47,253 nucleotides of DNA from CAWUKT01 sp041565275 (GCA_041565275.1 JBFGVE010000007.1:1-47253), one strand, 5' to 3'; shown: positions 36,094 to 44,460, counted from the first letter of the stretch. Notes: a model not told the origin generated them from the sequence alone. Made by a program: numbers and translations.

Positions 36094-36168
36094 GTGGCGA
36101 AGATAGGAACATTTTTTACTTCAACTTCAATGGACCGGCCACTGCACTTTGTAGGCTCCATTCTATCT

Positions 36169-36861
36169 TTACAGATCCCAATCAATCTCCGTCATCCCTC
36201 TGGAATTCAGATACTCATTGGCTTGAGAGAAATGCTTGCATCCATAGAAACCATTGTGGGCAGAGAGGGGTGAAGGGTGTGCCGCCTTCAGAACGTAGTG
36301 TTTGGATCCATCGATCATGTTAGCCTTTCGCTTTGCAAACCCTCCCCATAACAGGAAGACCAGTCCTTCGCGCTCCTCGTTCAGCTTGCGGATGGCGGCA
36401 TCTGTGAATTCTTCCCAACCGATATTGCGGTGTGAGGCAGCTTGGTGGGCACGAACTGTAAGGATAGCATTCAACAACAACACCCCCTGGTCCGCCCATT
36501 TTTGAAGGTGCCCGTGGTCTGGGATTTTAAAGTCCACGTCACTGGCCAGTTCCTGGTAAATATTTCTGAGGGAAGGCGGAGTGGCAATGCCTTTCTGGAC
36601 CGAAAAACAAAGTCCGTGGGCTTGGCCCGGCCCGTGGTAAGGATCCTGGCCCAGGATCACTACTTTGACCTGGTCAAAGGGAGTGCTGTCAAAAGCGTTA
36701 AAGATAAGTTTTCCAGGGGGAAAGACGACTTGTCCACTTTTCTTTTCTGCTACTAAAAATGATTTAAGAGCCGTAAAGTAAGGTTTCCGGAATTCACCGG
36801 CCAATACCTTTTTCCAGCTTTCGTGAATGGTGGGAGATATATTTCCGGATTCCTGGCTCAT
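36169..36861 (-). CDS. ung: Uracil-DNA glycosylase
   Basis: Ung removes uracil from DNA. The 230-residue family 1 enzyme shows the water-activating loop VVILGQDPYHGPGQAHGLCF (catalytic Asp in GQDPYHG) and the DNA-intercalation loop HPSPLSAHNGFYG. It begins 17 bases after the TIMP-like protein gene, as the third member of the minus-strand group that starts with the ABC ATPase gene. Confidence 0.98.
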   Translation of the reverse strand: MSQESGNISPTIHESWKKVLAGEFRKPYFTALKSFLVAEKKSGQVVFPPGKLIFNAFDSTPFDQVKVVILGQDPYHGPGQAHGLCFSVQKGIATPPSLRNIYQELASDVDFKIPDHGHLQKWADQGVLLLNAILTVRAHQAASHRNIGWEEFTDAAIRKLNEEREGLVFLLWGGFAKRKANMIDGSKHYVLKAAHPSPLSAHNGFYGCKHFSQANEYLNSRGMTEIDWDL

Positions 36862-36878
36862 GGTAGAGAATGTCTTTT

Positions 36879-37490
36879 TCAGAATGTTGCCTGTCTCTTT
36901 CTCCTGAAGATGCGCTTTCGTAAAACTACGAATCCTACCAATAAAAGCCCACCGGCCCCTAGGCCCAGAAGCAATAGATTCATCCGCATGGCCATTTCTT
37001 TTCTCCCCGGAGGATAGCCCTGGCCGAGCCTGGTCAGCAAGGTTTTACCTTTCTCATTCATTGATGTATTGGGTAGGCATTGCGAAGTCTCCACAGTCTG
37101 GTGCCGCTTTTTGCCGAAGACGAGATACCGCTTTCCTACCTGGAAATCAAAGCCGCATTGGTCACTGGGTTTGGTATGGAAAGTAGCATTGAATTCGATG
37201 GCACGGTTCCAGGAACTGTCCACCTGGAAGGAGACATTCAGCCCGCCTTTGATGGGGTTCGTGATAATGTTGTTACAGGTTCCCAGGACAATGACGTTGG
37301 CATCTGCGATATGTGCTTCAATCGTTTTGGTTGAGTCACAATTGCAAGCATCAATGGCAGCGGGCGTGAATATCAAAGTCAGGAAGAGGCCAATGCGACC
37401 GGCCCAAGAGAAGGACCGGGGGAGTTTTGTAAATGGAGATCTCCGGCAGCGGGAGGAACCTTTGGCGGCAATTGACAGGCGTTTTTTCAT
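36879..37490 (-). CDS. Membrane-anchored TIMP/NTR-like protein
   Basis: The 203-residue protein has an N-terminal signal (GLFLTLIFTPAAIDA) whose cleavage would leave a mature N-terminus at or near C49-N-C51, the Cys-x-Cys arrangement that begins eukaryotic TIMPs. What follows fits the netrin/TIMP OB-fold: IADANVIVLGTC (C72), FQVDSSW, QCGFDFQVGKRYLVFG (C112) and TSQC (C138). A C-terminal membrane helix (about 171-190) and a basic tail (RKRIFRRKRQ) place the domain outside the inner membrane. Bacterial relatives exist but have no clear function. It is coupled by a 4-base ATGA overlap to the ABC ATPase gene. Confidence 0.78.
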   Translation of the reverse strand: MKKRLSIAAKGSSRCRRSPFTKLPRSFSWAGRIGLFLTLIFTPAAIDACNCDSTKTIEAHIADANVIVLGTCNNIITNPIKGGLNVSFQVDSSWNRAIEFNATFHTKPSDQCGFDFQVGKRYLVFGKKRHQTVETSQCLPNTSMNEKGKTLLTRLGQGYPPGRKEMAMRMNLLLLGLGAGGLLLVGFVVLRKRIFRRKRQATF

Positions 37491-38212
37491 AGACTCCCGA
37501 TCTCCCGGATCTTTTTGTTCTGTTCGATGGTCTCGACCTTGCCATCCCGCAATCTGATAATGGTATGGGCGTAGGCTGCAATATCTTCTTCGTGGGTGAC
37601 GAGGATAATGGTATTGCCTTTTTTGTGCAGGTCGGCAAACAGACCCATAATATCATAGGAAGTTGCGGTGTCAAGGTTTCCGGTAGGTTCATCGGCAAGG
37701 ATGATCGAAGGCTCGTTAACCAGTGCACGGGCTACAGCGACCCGCTGGCGTTGTCCGCCGGAAAGCTCGTTGGGGCGGTGAGTAAGGCGGTCTCCCAATC
37801 CCACGTCGTTCAGTACTTTTCCTGCAATGGCCTTGCGCTCGGCCTTGCCTTTGCCTGCATAGATGAGGGGAAGTGCTACATTTTCAAGTGCTGTAGAGCG
37901 GGGCAGCAAGTTAAAAGTTTGAAAAACAAAGCCGATTTCCCTGTTCCGGACCGCTGCGAGTGCATTGTCATCCATTTGGCTTACATTGACACCATTGAGT
38001 ATGTAGTTACCTGCCGAAGGTGTATCCAGGCAGCCCAGGATATTCATAAGGGTGGATTTCCCAGAACCCGAAGGCCCCATGATAGCAACGTAGTCATTTT
38101 TGCCTATGGAGAGGGTAAGCCCATCAAGTGCATTGATGGTCTCTCCACCCATTTTGTACTCACGCCGGATGTTTTCCAGTTCGATGACCTTATTTCCGAT
38201 AGAATTGTTCAT
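37487..38212 (-). CDS. ABC transporter ATP-binding protein, MacB/LolD type
   Basis: The 241-residue ATPase has Walker A GPSGSGKST (about residues 46-54), the Q-loop region FVFQTFNLLPR, the signature LSGGQRQRVAVARAL, Walker B SIILADEPTGNLD and the H-loop LVTHE. This subfamily energises lipoprotein release (LolCDE) or MacB-type efflux, working with FtsX-like permeases. No permease is adjacent; the next gene codes for a TIMP-like membrane protein. A minus-strand TAATTTTG box at 38247-38240 could be its -7 element, though no good -33 is seen. Confidence 0.94.
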   Translation of the reverse strand: MNNSIGNKVIELENIRREYKMGGETINALDGLTLSIGKNDYVAIMGPSGSGKSTLMNILGCLDTPSAGNYILNGVNVSQMDDNALAAVRNREIGFVFQTFNLLPRSTALENVALPLIYAGKGKAERKAIAGKVLNDVGLGDRLTHRPNELSGGQRQRVAVARALVNEPSIILADEPTGNLDTATSYDIMGLFADLHKKGNTIILVTHEEDIAAYAHTIIRLRDGKVETIEQNKKIREIGSL

Positions 38213-38366
38213 TATTCGTCAAGTAACTGCCTGCATTCCCAAAATTAGTGATATAAACTGAAACACTCCCCTTTGCTCGAACCATTGGTCAAGTTTTAAT
38301 GGTTTGATCGGAAAAGCGGTATATTGCGTTTATTATGTTGTTGGCAGTGAGTAATTAAAGTAAAGC

Positions 38367-39500
38367 ATGAAGGTAGTAATCATAGGATCTGCATATCCGT
38401 ATCGTGGAGGATTGGCATCTTATAATGAAAGGTTTGCAAAAGAGATCCAGAGTCAGGGACACGAGGTTTCCATTTATACTTTTACTTTGCAGTATCCGGG
38501 TTTTCTCTTTCCCGGTAAAACACAATATTCGGAAGAAAGCCCTCCAGAAAATTTGAACATTGTTCGGTGCATTAATTCAGTAAATTTTTTCAATTGGGTT
38601 TCGGTAGGGAACCGAATAAAAAGATCAAAACCTGATTTGGTCATTGTTAAATACTGGATCCCTTTTATGGGGCCTTGTTTTGGAACAATCTTAAGACGAA
38701 TAAAAGGCAACAGACATACCAAAGTAATCACCATTGTTGACAATATGATTCCACATGAGTCAAGGGTTGGGGATAGAGCCTTTACAAAATACTTCATTAA
38801 ACCAGTTGATGCCTTCGTGGCCATGTCAGACTGTGTACTCAGTGATATTGAATCATTCGACACGGTAAAACCTAAAATACTTTCTCCTCACCCCTTATTC
38901 GATAACTTTGGAGAAAGTATCCCCAAAGAAGAAGCACTTCAGAAGCTGAAACTCTCAACGGAATACCGGTACATCTTGTTTTTTGGATTAATTAGGAAAT
39001 ACAAAGGACTGGATCTACTTCTGAGATCACTGAAAGACAAACGATTGCAAAATAAAAAAATTAAATTAATTGTAGCCGGAGAGTATTATTCTAACAAGAA
39101 GATATATACTGACATTATGGAGCAATTGGGGATAGAAGATGAAGTCATCCAAGCTGACAAATTCATTTCTGATTCAGAGGTAAAAGTTTACTTCAGTGCT
39201 ATAGATCTGGTAGTCCTACCCTATAAATCAGCCACTCAGAGTGGCGTAGTGCAAATAGCCTACCATTTCGAAAAGCCAATGGTCGTAACCAATGTTGGCA
39301 GTTTAGCCGAAATGTGTCCCGACAATAAGGTTGGGTACGTAGTTCCGAAAGATCCCGAAAGTATAGCTGAAGCAATATTTCGTTTTTTTAATGAAGATAA
39401 AAATGATGAGTTTGTAGCCAATATTCAAGAGGAGAAAAAAAAGTACTCATGGGACCTTTTAGCCAATAACATCCTAGGGTTGTATGATAAATTGAAATAA
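38367..39500 (+). CDS. GT4-type glycosyltransferase in the heptose cassette
   Basis: The 377-residue GT-B enzyme opens with VVIIGSAYPYRGGLASYNERF and has the donor-domain segment ILFFGLIRKYKGLDLLLRSL, then LVVLPYKSATQSGVVQIAY, where the second part of the usual E-x7-E motif is replaced by a T-Q-S-G-V-V-Q form common in one GT4 branch. It is much more A+T-rich than the ABC gene before it. It is followed after 6 bases by the heptose kinase gene, so transfer of an activated heptose, or assembly of a heptose-containing glycan, is a fair inference. Confidence 0.88.
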   Translation: MKVVIIGSAYPYRGGLASYNERFAKEIQSQGHEVSIYTFTLQYPGFLFPGKTQYSEESPPENLNIVRCINSVNFFNWVSVGNRIKRSKPDLVIVKYWIPFMGPCFGTILRRIKGNRHTKVITIVDNMIPHESRVGDRAFTKYFIKPVDAFVAMSDCVLSDIESFDTVKPKILSPHPLFDNFGESIPKEEALQKLKLSTEYRYILFFGLIRKYKGLDLLLRSLKDKRLQNKKIKLIVAGEYYSNKKIYTDIMEQLGIEDEVIQADKFISDSEVKVYFSAIDLVVLPYKSATQSGVVQIAYHFEKPMVVTNVGSLAEMCPDNKVGYVVPKDPESIAEAIFRFFNEDKNDEFVANIQEEKKKYSWDLLANNILGLYDKLK

Positions 39501-39506
39501 GACTAC

Positions 39507-40535
39507 ATGAAATACATAAGTGAGGCGCCTTTTCGAATCGGGCTGGCAGGAGGGGGAACTGATGTCAGCCCCTATTCTGATCTACACGGAGGGGTTATTC
39601 TAAATTCTACCATTGACCTTTATGCGACTGCCGTAATTATCCCCAGAGAGGATGGAAGAATTGTGATCAATGCAATCAACGCCAATAAAAAGGCTGAATA
39701 TACCGCCACTGAAGTTTTAGAGGATGATCCGGAATTGCGTTTACAAATTGGAGTGTATAACCATATCGTTAAGAACTATGCAGAAAAAGCGTTGTCATTC
39801 GAGTTGATCACTACCATAGACGTCCCAACAGGTTCAGGCCTCGGAACCTCATCAACTTTAGTCGTTGCTGTTATTGGCGCGTTCAAGGAATGGTTACAAT
39901 TGCCCTTGGGTGAATACGACATAGCTCAAATGGCCGTCGCCATCGAACGCAAAGAATTGAAGATGGCTGGAGGAAAACAGGATCAATATGCCGCAACTTT
40001 CGGGGGTTTCAATTTTATGGAATTTCATCAGAATGACCGCGTAATTATCAACCCCCTTCGCATTAAACAGGAAATAAAGACAGAATTAAATTATCACTTG
40101 TTGCTGCTCTACACCGAAACGAAAAGAGAGTCCTCTAAAATTATTGATATTCAACAAAATAACTTTAAGCAAAATGTACAAGAAGTAATCGAAGCGTCTC
40201 ATCAACTGAAACAACAAGCGATCGAGATGAAAGAACTACTCTTAAAGGGGCAGCTCTCAGGTGTCGGAGAAATACTACGCAAAAGCTGGGTGCAAAAGAA
40301 GCAACTTGCTTCTGGAATTTCCAACCCATACATCGAAAATATTTACAATGTAGCTGTCAACTCTGGTGCCCTTGGGGGAAAAATTTCCGGAGCCGGGGGG
40401 GGAGGATTCATGATATTTTACTGTCCTGGAACTAGCAGGTATGAAGTAATTGCTCGATTGAAAGAAATAAATATTAATTATCAAAGGTTCAATTTTCAGG
40501 AAACAGGACTAAGAACATGGACAAGCTATCATTAA
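39507..40535 (+). CDS. hddA: D-glycero-D-manno-heptose 7-phosphate kinase (GHMP kinase)
   Basis: The 342-residue GHMP-family kinase shows PFRIGLAGGGTDVSPYSD at the start, the phosphate-binding loop VPTGSGLGTSSTL at about residue 110, KMAGGKQDQYAATFGG, and the C-terminal GGKISGAGGGGFMIFY motif. These match heptose-7-phosphate kinases that make heptose-1,7-bisphosphate for the GDP-heptose route. The adjacent gmhA and nucleotidyltransferase genes support that call; a fucokinase-like sugar kinase is the main alternative. Its end overlaps gmhA by 19 bases. Confidence 0.87.
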   Translation: MKYISEAPFRIGLAGGGTDVSPYSDLHGGVILNSTIDLYATAVIIPREDGRIVINAINANKKAEYTATEVLEDDPELRLQIGVYNHIVKNYAEKALSFELITTIDVPTGSGLGTSSTLVVAVIGAFKEWLQLPLGEYDIAQMAVAIERKELKMAGGKQDQYAATFGGFNFMEFHQNDRVIINPLRIKQEIKTELNYHLLLLYTETKRESSKIIDIQQNNFKQNVQEVIEASHQLKQQAIEMKELLLKGQLSGVGEILRKSWVQKKQLASGISNPYIENIYNVAVNSGALGGKISGAGGGGFMIFYCPGTSRYEVIARLKEININYQRFNFQETGLRTWTSYH

Positions 40536-41110
40536 TAAAAAATAACATACGTTCTTCCATAGATTTGAAAACAGAAATGCTGGAGGAAGAAAGTATGGTA
40601 AGCGCGATTTTAAAGATTGCCGACCATATCGTGTCAGCATACCAAAATGGAAATAAAGTGATGTTTTGTGGTAACGGAGGGAGTGCAGCCGATGCTCAAC
40701 ATCTTGCTGCTGAACTTAGCGGGAGATATTACTACGACCGCCCGCCACTAAACGCAGAGGCGCTTCATGTGAATACCTCCTACCTGACAGCTGTAGCCAA
40801 TGATTACTCTTACAGTGAAGTCTATTCAAGGCTGGTTCAGGCTCTGACAATGCGTGGAGATATTCTAATAGGATTGTCAACTTCCGGCAACTCTTCCAAT
40901 GTTGTTAATGCACTGATAGAAGCCCAAAAAAGAGGATGCATTACTGTAGGGTTTTCAGGAAGAGGTGGTGGAAAAATGAAGGAGCATTGCGACATCATTA
41001 TTGAAATTAATTCGGTGGATACGCCACGTGTTCAAGAGTGCCATATGCTTATTGGACATTCTATATGCGAACTGGTAGAGCGAACCTTATTTCCTCCTGA
41101 AATCCACTAG
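40517..41110 (+). CDS. gmhA: Phosphoheptose isomerase (SIS domain)
   Basis: GmhA converts sedoheptulose-7-phosphate to D-glycero-D-manno-heptose-7-phosphate, the first step of bacterial heptose synthesis. The 197-residue protein has CGNGGSAADAQHLAAELSGR with zinc/active-site residues H62 and E66, GLSTSGNSSNVVNAL (SIS phosphate loop), and TPRVQECHMLIGHSICELVE with the later Gln and His ligands. The gene starts inside the end of hddA, so the two are coupled. Confidence 0.94.
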   Translation: MDKLSLIKNNIRSSIDLKTEMLEEESMVSAILKIADHIVSAYQNGNKVMFCGNGGSAADAQHLAAELSGRYYYDRPPLNAEALHVNTSYLTAVANDYSYSEVYSRLVQALTMRGDILIGLSTSGNSSNVVNALIEAQKRGCITVGFSGRGGGKMKEHCDIIIEINSVDTPRVQECHMLIGHSICELVERTLFPPEIH

Positions 41111-41112
41111 CC

Positions 41113-41181
41113 CACACTTCAATGTGAATAAAAGCTTCATTTTGATTCAATTTTCAGCTTTTTTGCTCATATTGGAGTGTG
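41113..41181. repeat. Long imperfect inverted repeat between gmhA and the nucleotidyltransferase gene
   Basis: CACACTTCAATGTGA (41113-41127) pairs with TCATATTGGAGTGTG (41167-41181) over 15 positions with only G-T wobbles as exceptions. An inner AAAAGCT / AGCTTTT pair extends the hairpin. It starts three bases after the gmhA stop. It could be an mRNA-stability or attenuation hairpin, or the remnant of a small mobile element. No classical T-run follows the outer stem. Confidence 0.7.
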
Positions 41182-41239
41182 AGATAATTTACACATCGCT
41201 ACGAAAACTGTGGCAAGTACTGCCCTGACTATTGCAATC

Positions 41240-42460
41240 ATGGAAGCTATTATTTTGGCAGGAGGTTTAGGTACCAGGCTCAGGTCCGAGGTGAAAGATT
41301 TACCTAAATCCATGGCGTCAATCAACTCCAGGCCTTTTATGGAGTACTTATTGGATCAACTGATCAGCGAGGGAGTTACCCGGTTCATCTTCTCCGTCGG
41401 GTATAAGGCTGAATTTATCCAAAACCACTTTCAAGATAAATACAGAGACTGCGAAGTATTGTACGCTACTGAGTTTACTCAACTTGGGACCGGAGGTGCA
41501 ATTAAAAATGCAATGAGGTTGGTCTCCGGCCAAAATGTAATTGTTGTAAATGGTGACTCTATCTTCATTTCTGATCTGAAAAGCCAATTAGATGTACACA
41601 TAAGATCTAATGCAGATGTAACTCTGGCGCTTAAGCCAATGAAAAATGTTGAGAGATATGGTACTGTTGAATTGAATGTACACAATAGAGTTACCCGCTT
41701 CAATGAAAAGAAGCCCTTGAAGGAGGGATTGATAAACACCGGAACCTATATTTTCAATGTAGATACTTTCCAGTCACTCAATTTACCCGATAAATTTTCA
41801 ATCGAAGAGGAGTTTTTCAAAACACATTTGAACCAATTAGATTTTATCGGTTTCAGTTCAAGCGGTTATTTTCTTGACATTGGAATTCCTGAAGACTTCA
41901 ATAGAGCTCAATATGAGTTAGGCGTTTTTTCGAAAATTGACCTTAGCTGGACCCTGTTTTTGGATAAAGACAATCTTATTAAAAAACGGCAGAACGGTGA
42001 TTCCGTGAATAACTTGGGTGAGTTAGAATTGATGCCATCTGCGATCAAAGCTGTTGCAGATCTGTCTAAAATCTTTGGAAGGATCGTGATCGTGATCAGT
42101 CAACAAGGTACAGGCCAAAAGCCAATGGAGACAAATGGCTTAGACCCGATCCATGAACATCTTCTCCAACAAGTCAAAAACAATGGTGGACAAACGGAGG
42201 CTATTTATAAGGCTCCCCAATTATTGTTAGAAAAGCCGATTACAAGGATGCCTAAAATTGGTAGGGCTCTTCAGGCTAAAGCAGACAATAAAGAAATTGA
42301 ATTATCAAAATCCATCATGATAGGAAACTCTCTGAGGGATATTGAGCACGCAGAGCAGGCAGGAATGATTGCTGTGCTAATTGGTGAAGGTGTACCAAGA
42401 GAACAATACAAATACTCCATTGATTCATTGCTTGCTTTCGCTGAATTGTTAAGACGGTAA
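41240..42460 (+). CDS. Heptose-1-phosphate nucleotidyltransferase (HddC-like) fused to a degenerate GmhB-like HAD domain
   Basis: From ATG 41240 the protein has about 406 residues; the longer GTG frame (41210) adds ten residues before the conserved MEAIILAGGLGTRLRS and is unlikely. Residues 1-230 are a sugar-nucleotide transferase (GGLGTRL, VVNGDSIF, GTGGAIKNAM), probably making GDP-D-glycero-D-manno-heptose. Residues about 235-406 align with GmhB phosphatases, keeping D242-K-D244 but with motif II T/N changed to I/S (VIVISQQG), the zinc Cys cluster missing, RKP changed to RMP, and the motif IV GD changed to GN (N363). The phosphatase half therefore looks inactive or altered. Confidence 0.85.
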   Translation: MEAIILAGGLGTRLRSEVKDLPKSMASINSRPFMEYLLDQLISEGVTRFIFSVGYKAEFIQNHFQDKYRDCEVLYATEFTQLGTGGAIKNAMRLVSGQNVIVVNGDSIFISDLKSQLDVHIRSNADVTLALKPMKNVERYGTVELNVHNRVTRFNEKKPLKEGLINTGTYIFNVDTFQSLNLPDKFSIEEEFFKTHLNQLDFIGFSSSGYFLDIGIPEDFNRAQYELGVFSKIDLSWTLFLDKDNLIKKRQNGDSVNNLGELELMPSAIKAVADLSKIFGRIVIVISQQGTGQKPMETNGLDPIHEHLLQQVKNNGGQTEAIYKAPQLLLEKPITRMPKIGRALQAKADNKEIELSKSIMIGNSLRDIEHAEQAGMIAVLIGEGVPREQYKYSIDSLLAFAELLRR

Positions 42461-42466
42461 CAGATA

Positions 42467-43378
42467 TCAGGAGGGCAGGAAAGCGCTTACAATACGCTCC
42501 TTATCTTGCAGGTCTTTGAATATCTCAACTTGTCGGTAGCCAAGTGATTGTAAAAGCTGGGCTGTTTCTCCGGCCAGATCTTCATGTACCTCGCATAAAA
42601 GGGCCCCCCAGGGTTGAAGCCAACCCCTTGCTGATATTGCGATTGATCTGTAAAATAAGAGAGGGTCGCCATCAGGTACAAAAAGGGCAGATTCAGGTTC
42701 GAAGGACAGGATCCTGTCACTCATTTCGCTTCTTTCAGCGAATGGAATATAAGGGGGGTTTGACACGATCAGATCAAGACCCTTGAACTTCTCTCTCGGG
42801 GCCTTGAGAATATCGAGTAAGATAAGCTCAATAGTCACTTTGTGTAACCGGGCATTTTTTTCAGCGATTTCGAGCGCACCTCGGCTGATATCATTGGCGA
42901 GAATCTTCGCCTCCGGAAATGCTTTTGCAAGATAAACAGCCAAGCATCCTGAGCCTGTACCAATATCCAATATCTGTAATTTGGGGAGTGGAGAAGTGGA
43001 CAATCTCCTGGGATCTGTTGAGACAATCCCCATGGTTTTAACTACTCTTTCTGCTAATTCTTCGGTTTCAGGACGGGGGATCAGGACCTTGGGGCTTATT
43101 TCCAGTTCCAGATCCATGAACCATGCTTTTCCTAGCGCATACTGTAGAGGTTGACCATCTGCTATTTTGTCAGTTGTATCCCTCCAGCGGTCATATTGTT
43201 CTTGTGTAAAGGAAAGAGCCTTGTCCATTTTTACTACATGGTAGGGGTACCCGGATATATCTTCGACCAGGATACGAACGATATTCTCGGATTCTCTCAA
43301 GGAATAGCTTGAGATTAATCTGGAAAGTAGTATCTTTGCAGTCCGGAAAATTTGGAGTTGTTCGTAATCGGCATTCAT
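42467..43378 (-). CDS. prmC: Peptide chain release factor N5-glutamine methyltransferase
   Basis: PrmC methylates the Gln of the GGQ motif in release factors with SAM. The 303-residue protein has a helical N-terminal domain, SAM motif I ILDIGTGSGCLAVYLAKAFP, and the catalytic NPPY motif in LDLIVSNPPYIPF. It is convergent with the heptose cassette. Its first codons contain a candidate + strand promoter for the ribosomal operon. Confidence 0.96.
   Translation of the reverse strand: MNADYEQLQIFRTAKILLSRLISSYSLRESENIVRILVEDISGYPYHVVKMDKALSFTQEQYDRWRDTTDKIADGQPLQYALGKAWFMDLELEISPKVLIPRPETEELAERVVKTMGIVSTDPRRLSTSPLPKLQILDIGTGSGCLAVYLAKAFPEAKILANDISRGALEIAEKNARLHKVTIELILLDILKAPREKFKGLDLIVSNPPYIPFAERSEMSDRILSFEPESALFVPDGDPLLFYRSIAISARGWLQPWGALLCEVHEDLAGETAQLLQSLGYRQVEIFKDLQDKERIVSAFLPS
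43309..43338 (+). promoter_or_regulatory. Candidate upstream promoter of the rpsL operon, inside prmC
   Basis: TTG (43309-43311), 19 bases, then TATCTTTG (43331-43338), a full match to the Bacteroidota promoter form. It lies on the strand opposite to the first codons of prmC and would give a leader of about 200 bases before rpsL. Confidence 0.5.
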
Positions 43379-43485
43379 TTACTTTTCGGGCTAAATTAAA
43401 GGTGACGTATCATGGAAAGCAAATTTGGCATCCATGTAGAGTAGTTTACCTTGTGAATAAAATTGTTGAAAAATTCTGTGCTGCC

Positions 43486-43516
43486 TTGATCGGCATAGAT
43501 TCTATGTCTAATTTTG
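43486..43516 (+). promoter_or_regulatory. Promoter of the rpsL operon
   Basis: TTG (43486-43488), 20 bases, then TAATTTTG (43509-43516), matching the TTG-N17-23-TAnnTTTG consensus. Transcription would start near 43523, about 22 bases before the rpsL ATG at 43545. Confidence 0.7.
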
Positions 43517-43544
43517 CAGCTCGCTAAAAAATTTAAGGTATCTT

Positions 43545-43925
43545 ATGCCTACTATACAGCAACTGGTACGTAATGGCCGGGTCAGCCAGAAAAAAAAGAG
43601 CAAGTCTCCGGCGCTCGAATCTTGCCCTCAAAAGCGTGGTGTGTGTACTAGAGTATACACTACTACCCCTAAGAAGCCTAATTCCGCGTTGCGGAAGGTA
43701 GCTAAGGTGAGATTGGTAAATGGCTATGAAGTCATAGCCTATATCCCCGGAGAAGGGCACAATTTGCAAGAACATTCTATTGTTCTTATCAGGGGAGGGC
43801 GTGTAAAGGACTTGCCGGGTGTTCGCTATCACATCGTCCGGGGTTCTTTGGATACTGCGGGTGTCAACGACCGCCGCCAGCGTCGCTCCAAATACGGTAC
43901 CAAACGTCCTAAGGTCAAAAAGTAG
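43545..43925 (+). CDS. rpsL: 30S ribosomal protein S12
   Basis: S12 lies at the decoding centre of the small subunit. The 126-residue protein begins MPTIQQLVRNGR and carries the decoding-site loops TPKKPNSALRKVAKVRL (the Lys in the PKKPN loop, the position linked to streptomycin resistance in E. coli, is the wild-type Lys) and GGRVKDLPGVRYHIVRGSLD. It is the first gene of the str operon, with a promoter just upstream. Confidence 0.99.
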   Translation: MPTIQQLVRNGRVSQKKKSKSPALESCPQKRGVCTRVYTTTPKKPNSALRKVAKVRLVNGYEVIAYIPGEGHNLQEHSIVLIRGGRVKDLPGVRYHIVRGSLDTAGVNDRRQRRSKYGTKRPKVKK

Positions 43926-43953
43926 TTAGAAGTAAAAGTCACTTTGATATAAA

Positions 43954-44421
43954 ATGAGAAAAGGAAGAGCCAAGAAAAGACAAGTCCTGCCCGATCCCAA
44001 ATTTGGGAACGTGATGATCTCTCGTTTCGTCAACAACATGATGATCAGCGGTAAAAAGTCTTTGGCATACAAAACCTTTTACGATGCATTGGAAATCATC
44101 GAGGAAAAAACTGGTGAGAACGGTGTTGAAGTTTTTGAGCGTGCGCTCGAGAATGTTATGCCTGTTGTTGAAGTTCGTAGCCGCAGGGTAGGTGGGGCAA
44201 CTTTTCAGGTCCCTTCAGAAGTTCGGCCGAGCCGTCGTGTTTCCTTAGGGATCAAGTGGACGATCAGCTTTACGCGTCGCCGGAATGAAAAGTCAATGAA
44301 GCACAAGTTAGCCGCTGAGTTGATCGCTGCATCCAAAGGCGAAGGTGGTGCTGTTAAGAAACGTGAGGATACACACCGAATGGCTGATGCCAATAAGGCT
44401 TTTTCTCACTTCCGTTTCTGA
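43954..44421 (+). CDS. rpsG: 30S ribosomal protein S7
   Basis: S7 starts assembly of the 30S head by binding the 3' domain of 16S rRNA. The 155-residue protein begins MRKGRAKKR and has the conserved VEVRSRRVGGATFQVPSEVR segment. It ends at ...ANKAFSHFRF, the usual length for the family in Bacteroidota. It is 28 bases after rpsL and 39 bases before fusA. Confidence 0.99.
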   Translation: MRKGRAKKRQVLPDPKFGNVMISRFVNNMMISGKKSLAYKTFYDALEIIEEKTGENGVEVFERALENVMPVVEVRSRRVGGATFQVPSEVRPSRRVSLGIKWTISFTRRRNEKSMKHKLAAELIAASKGEGGAVKKREDTHRMADANKAFSHFRF

Positions 44422-44460
44422 AGTAACTCGTAATAGATTTTTAAAACAGGAAATAAGTCA

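Noticed and set aside
38240..38247. Minus-strand TAATTTTG box upstream of the ABC ATPase gene
   Set aside because: No matching -33 element; not listed as a separate feature.
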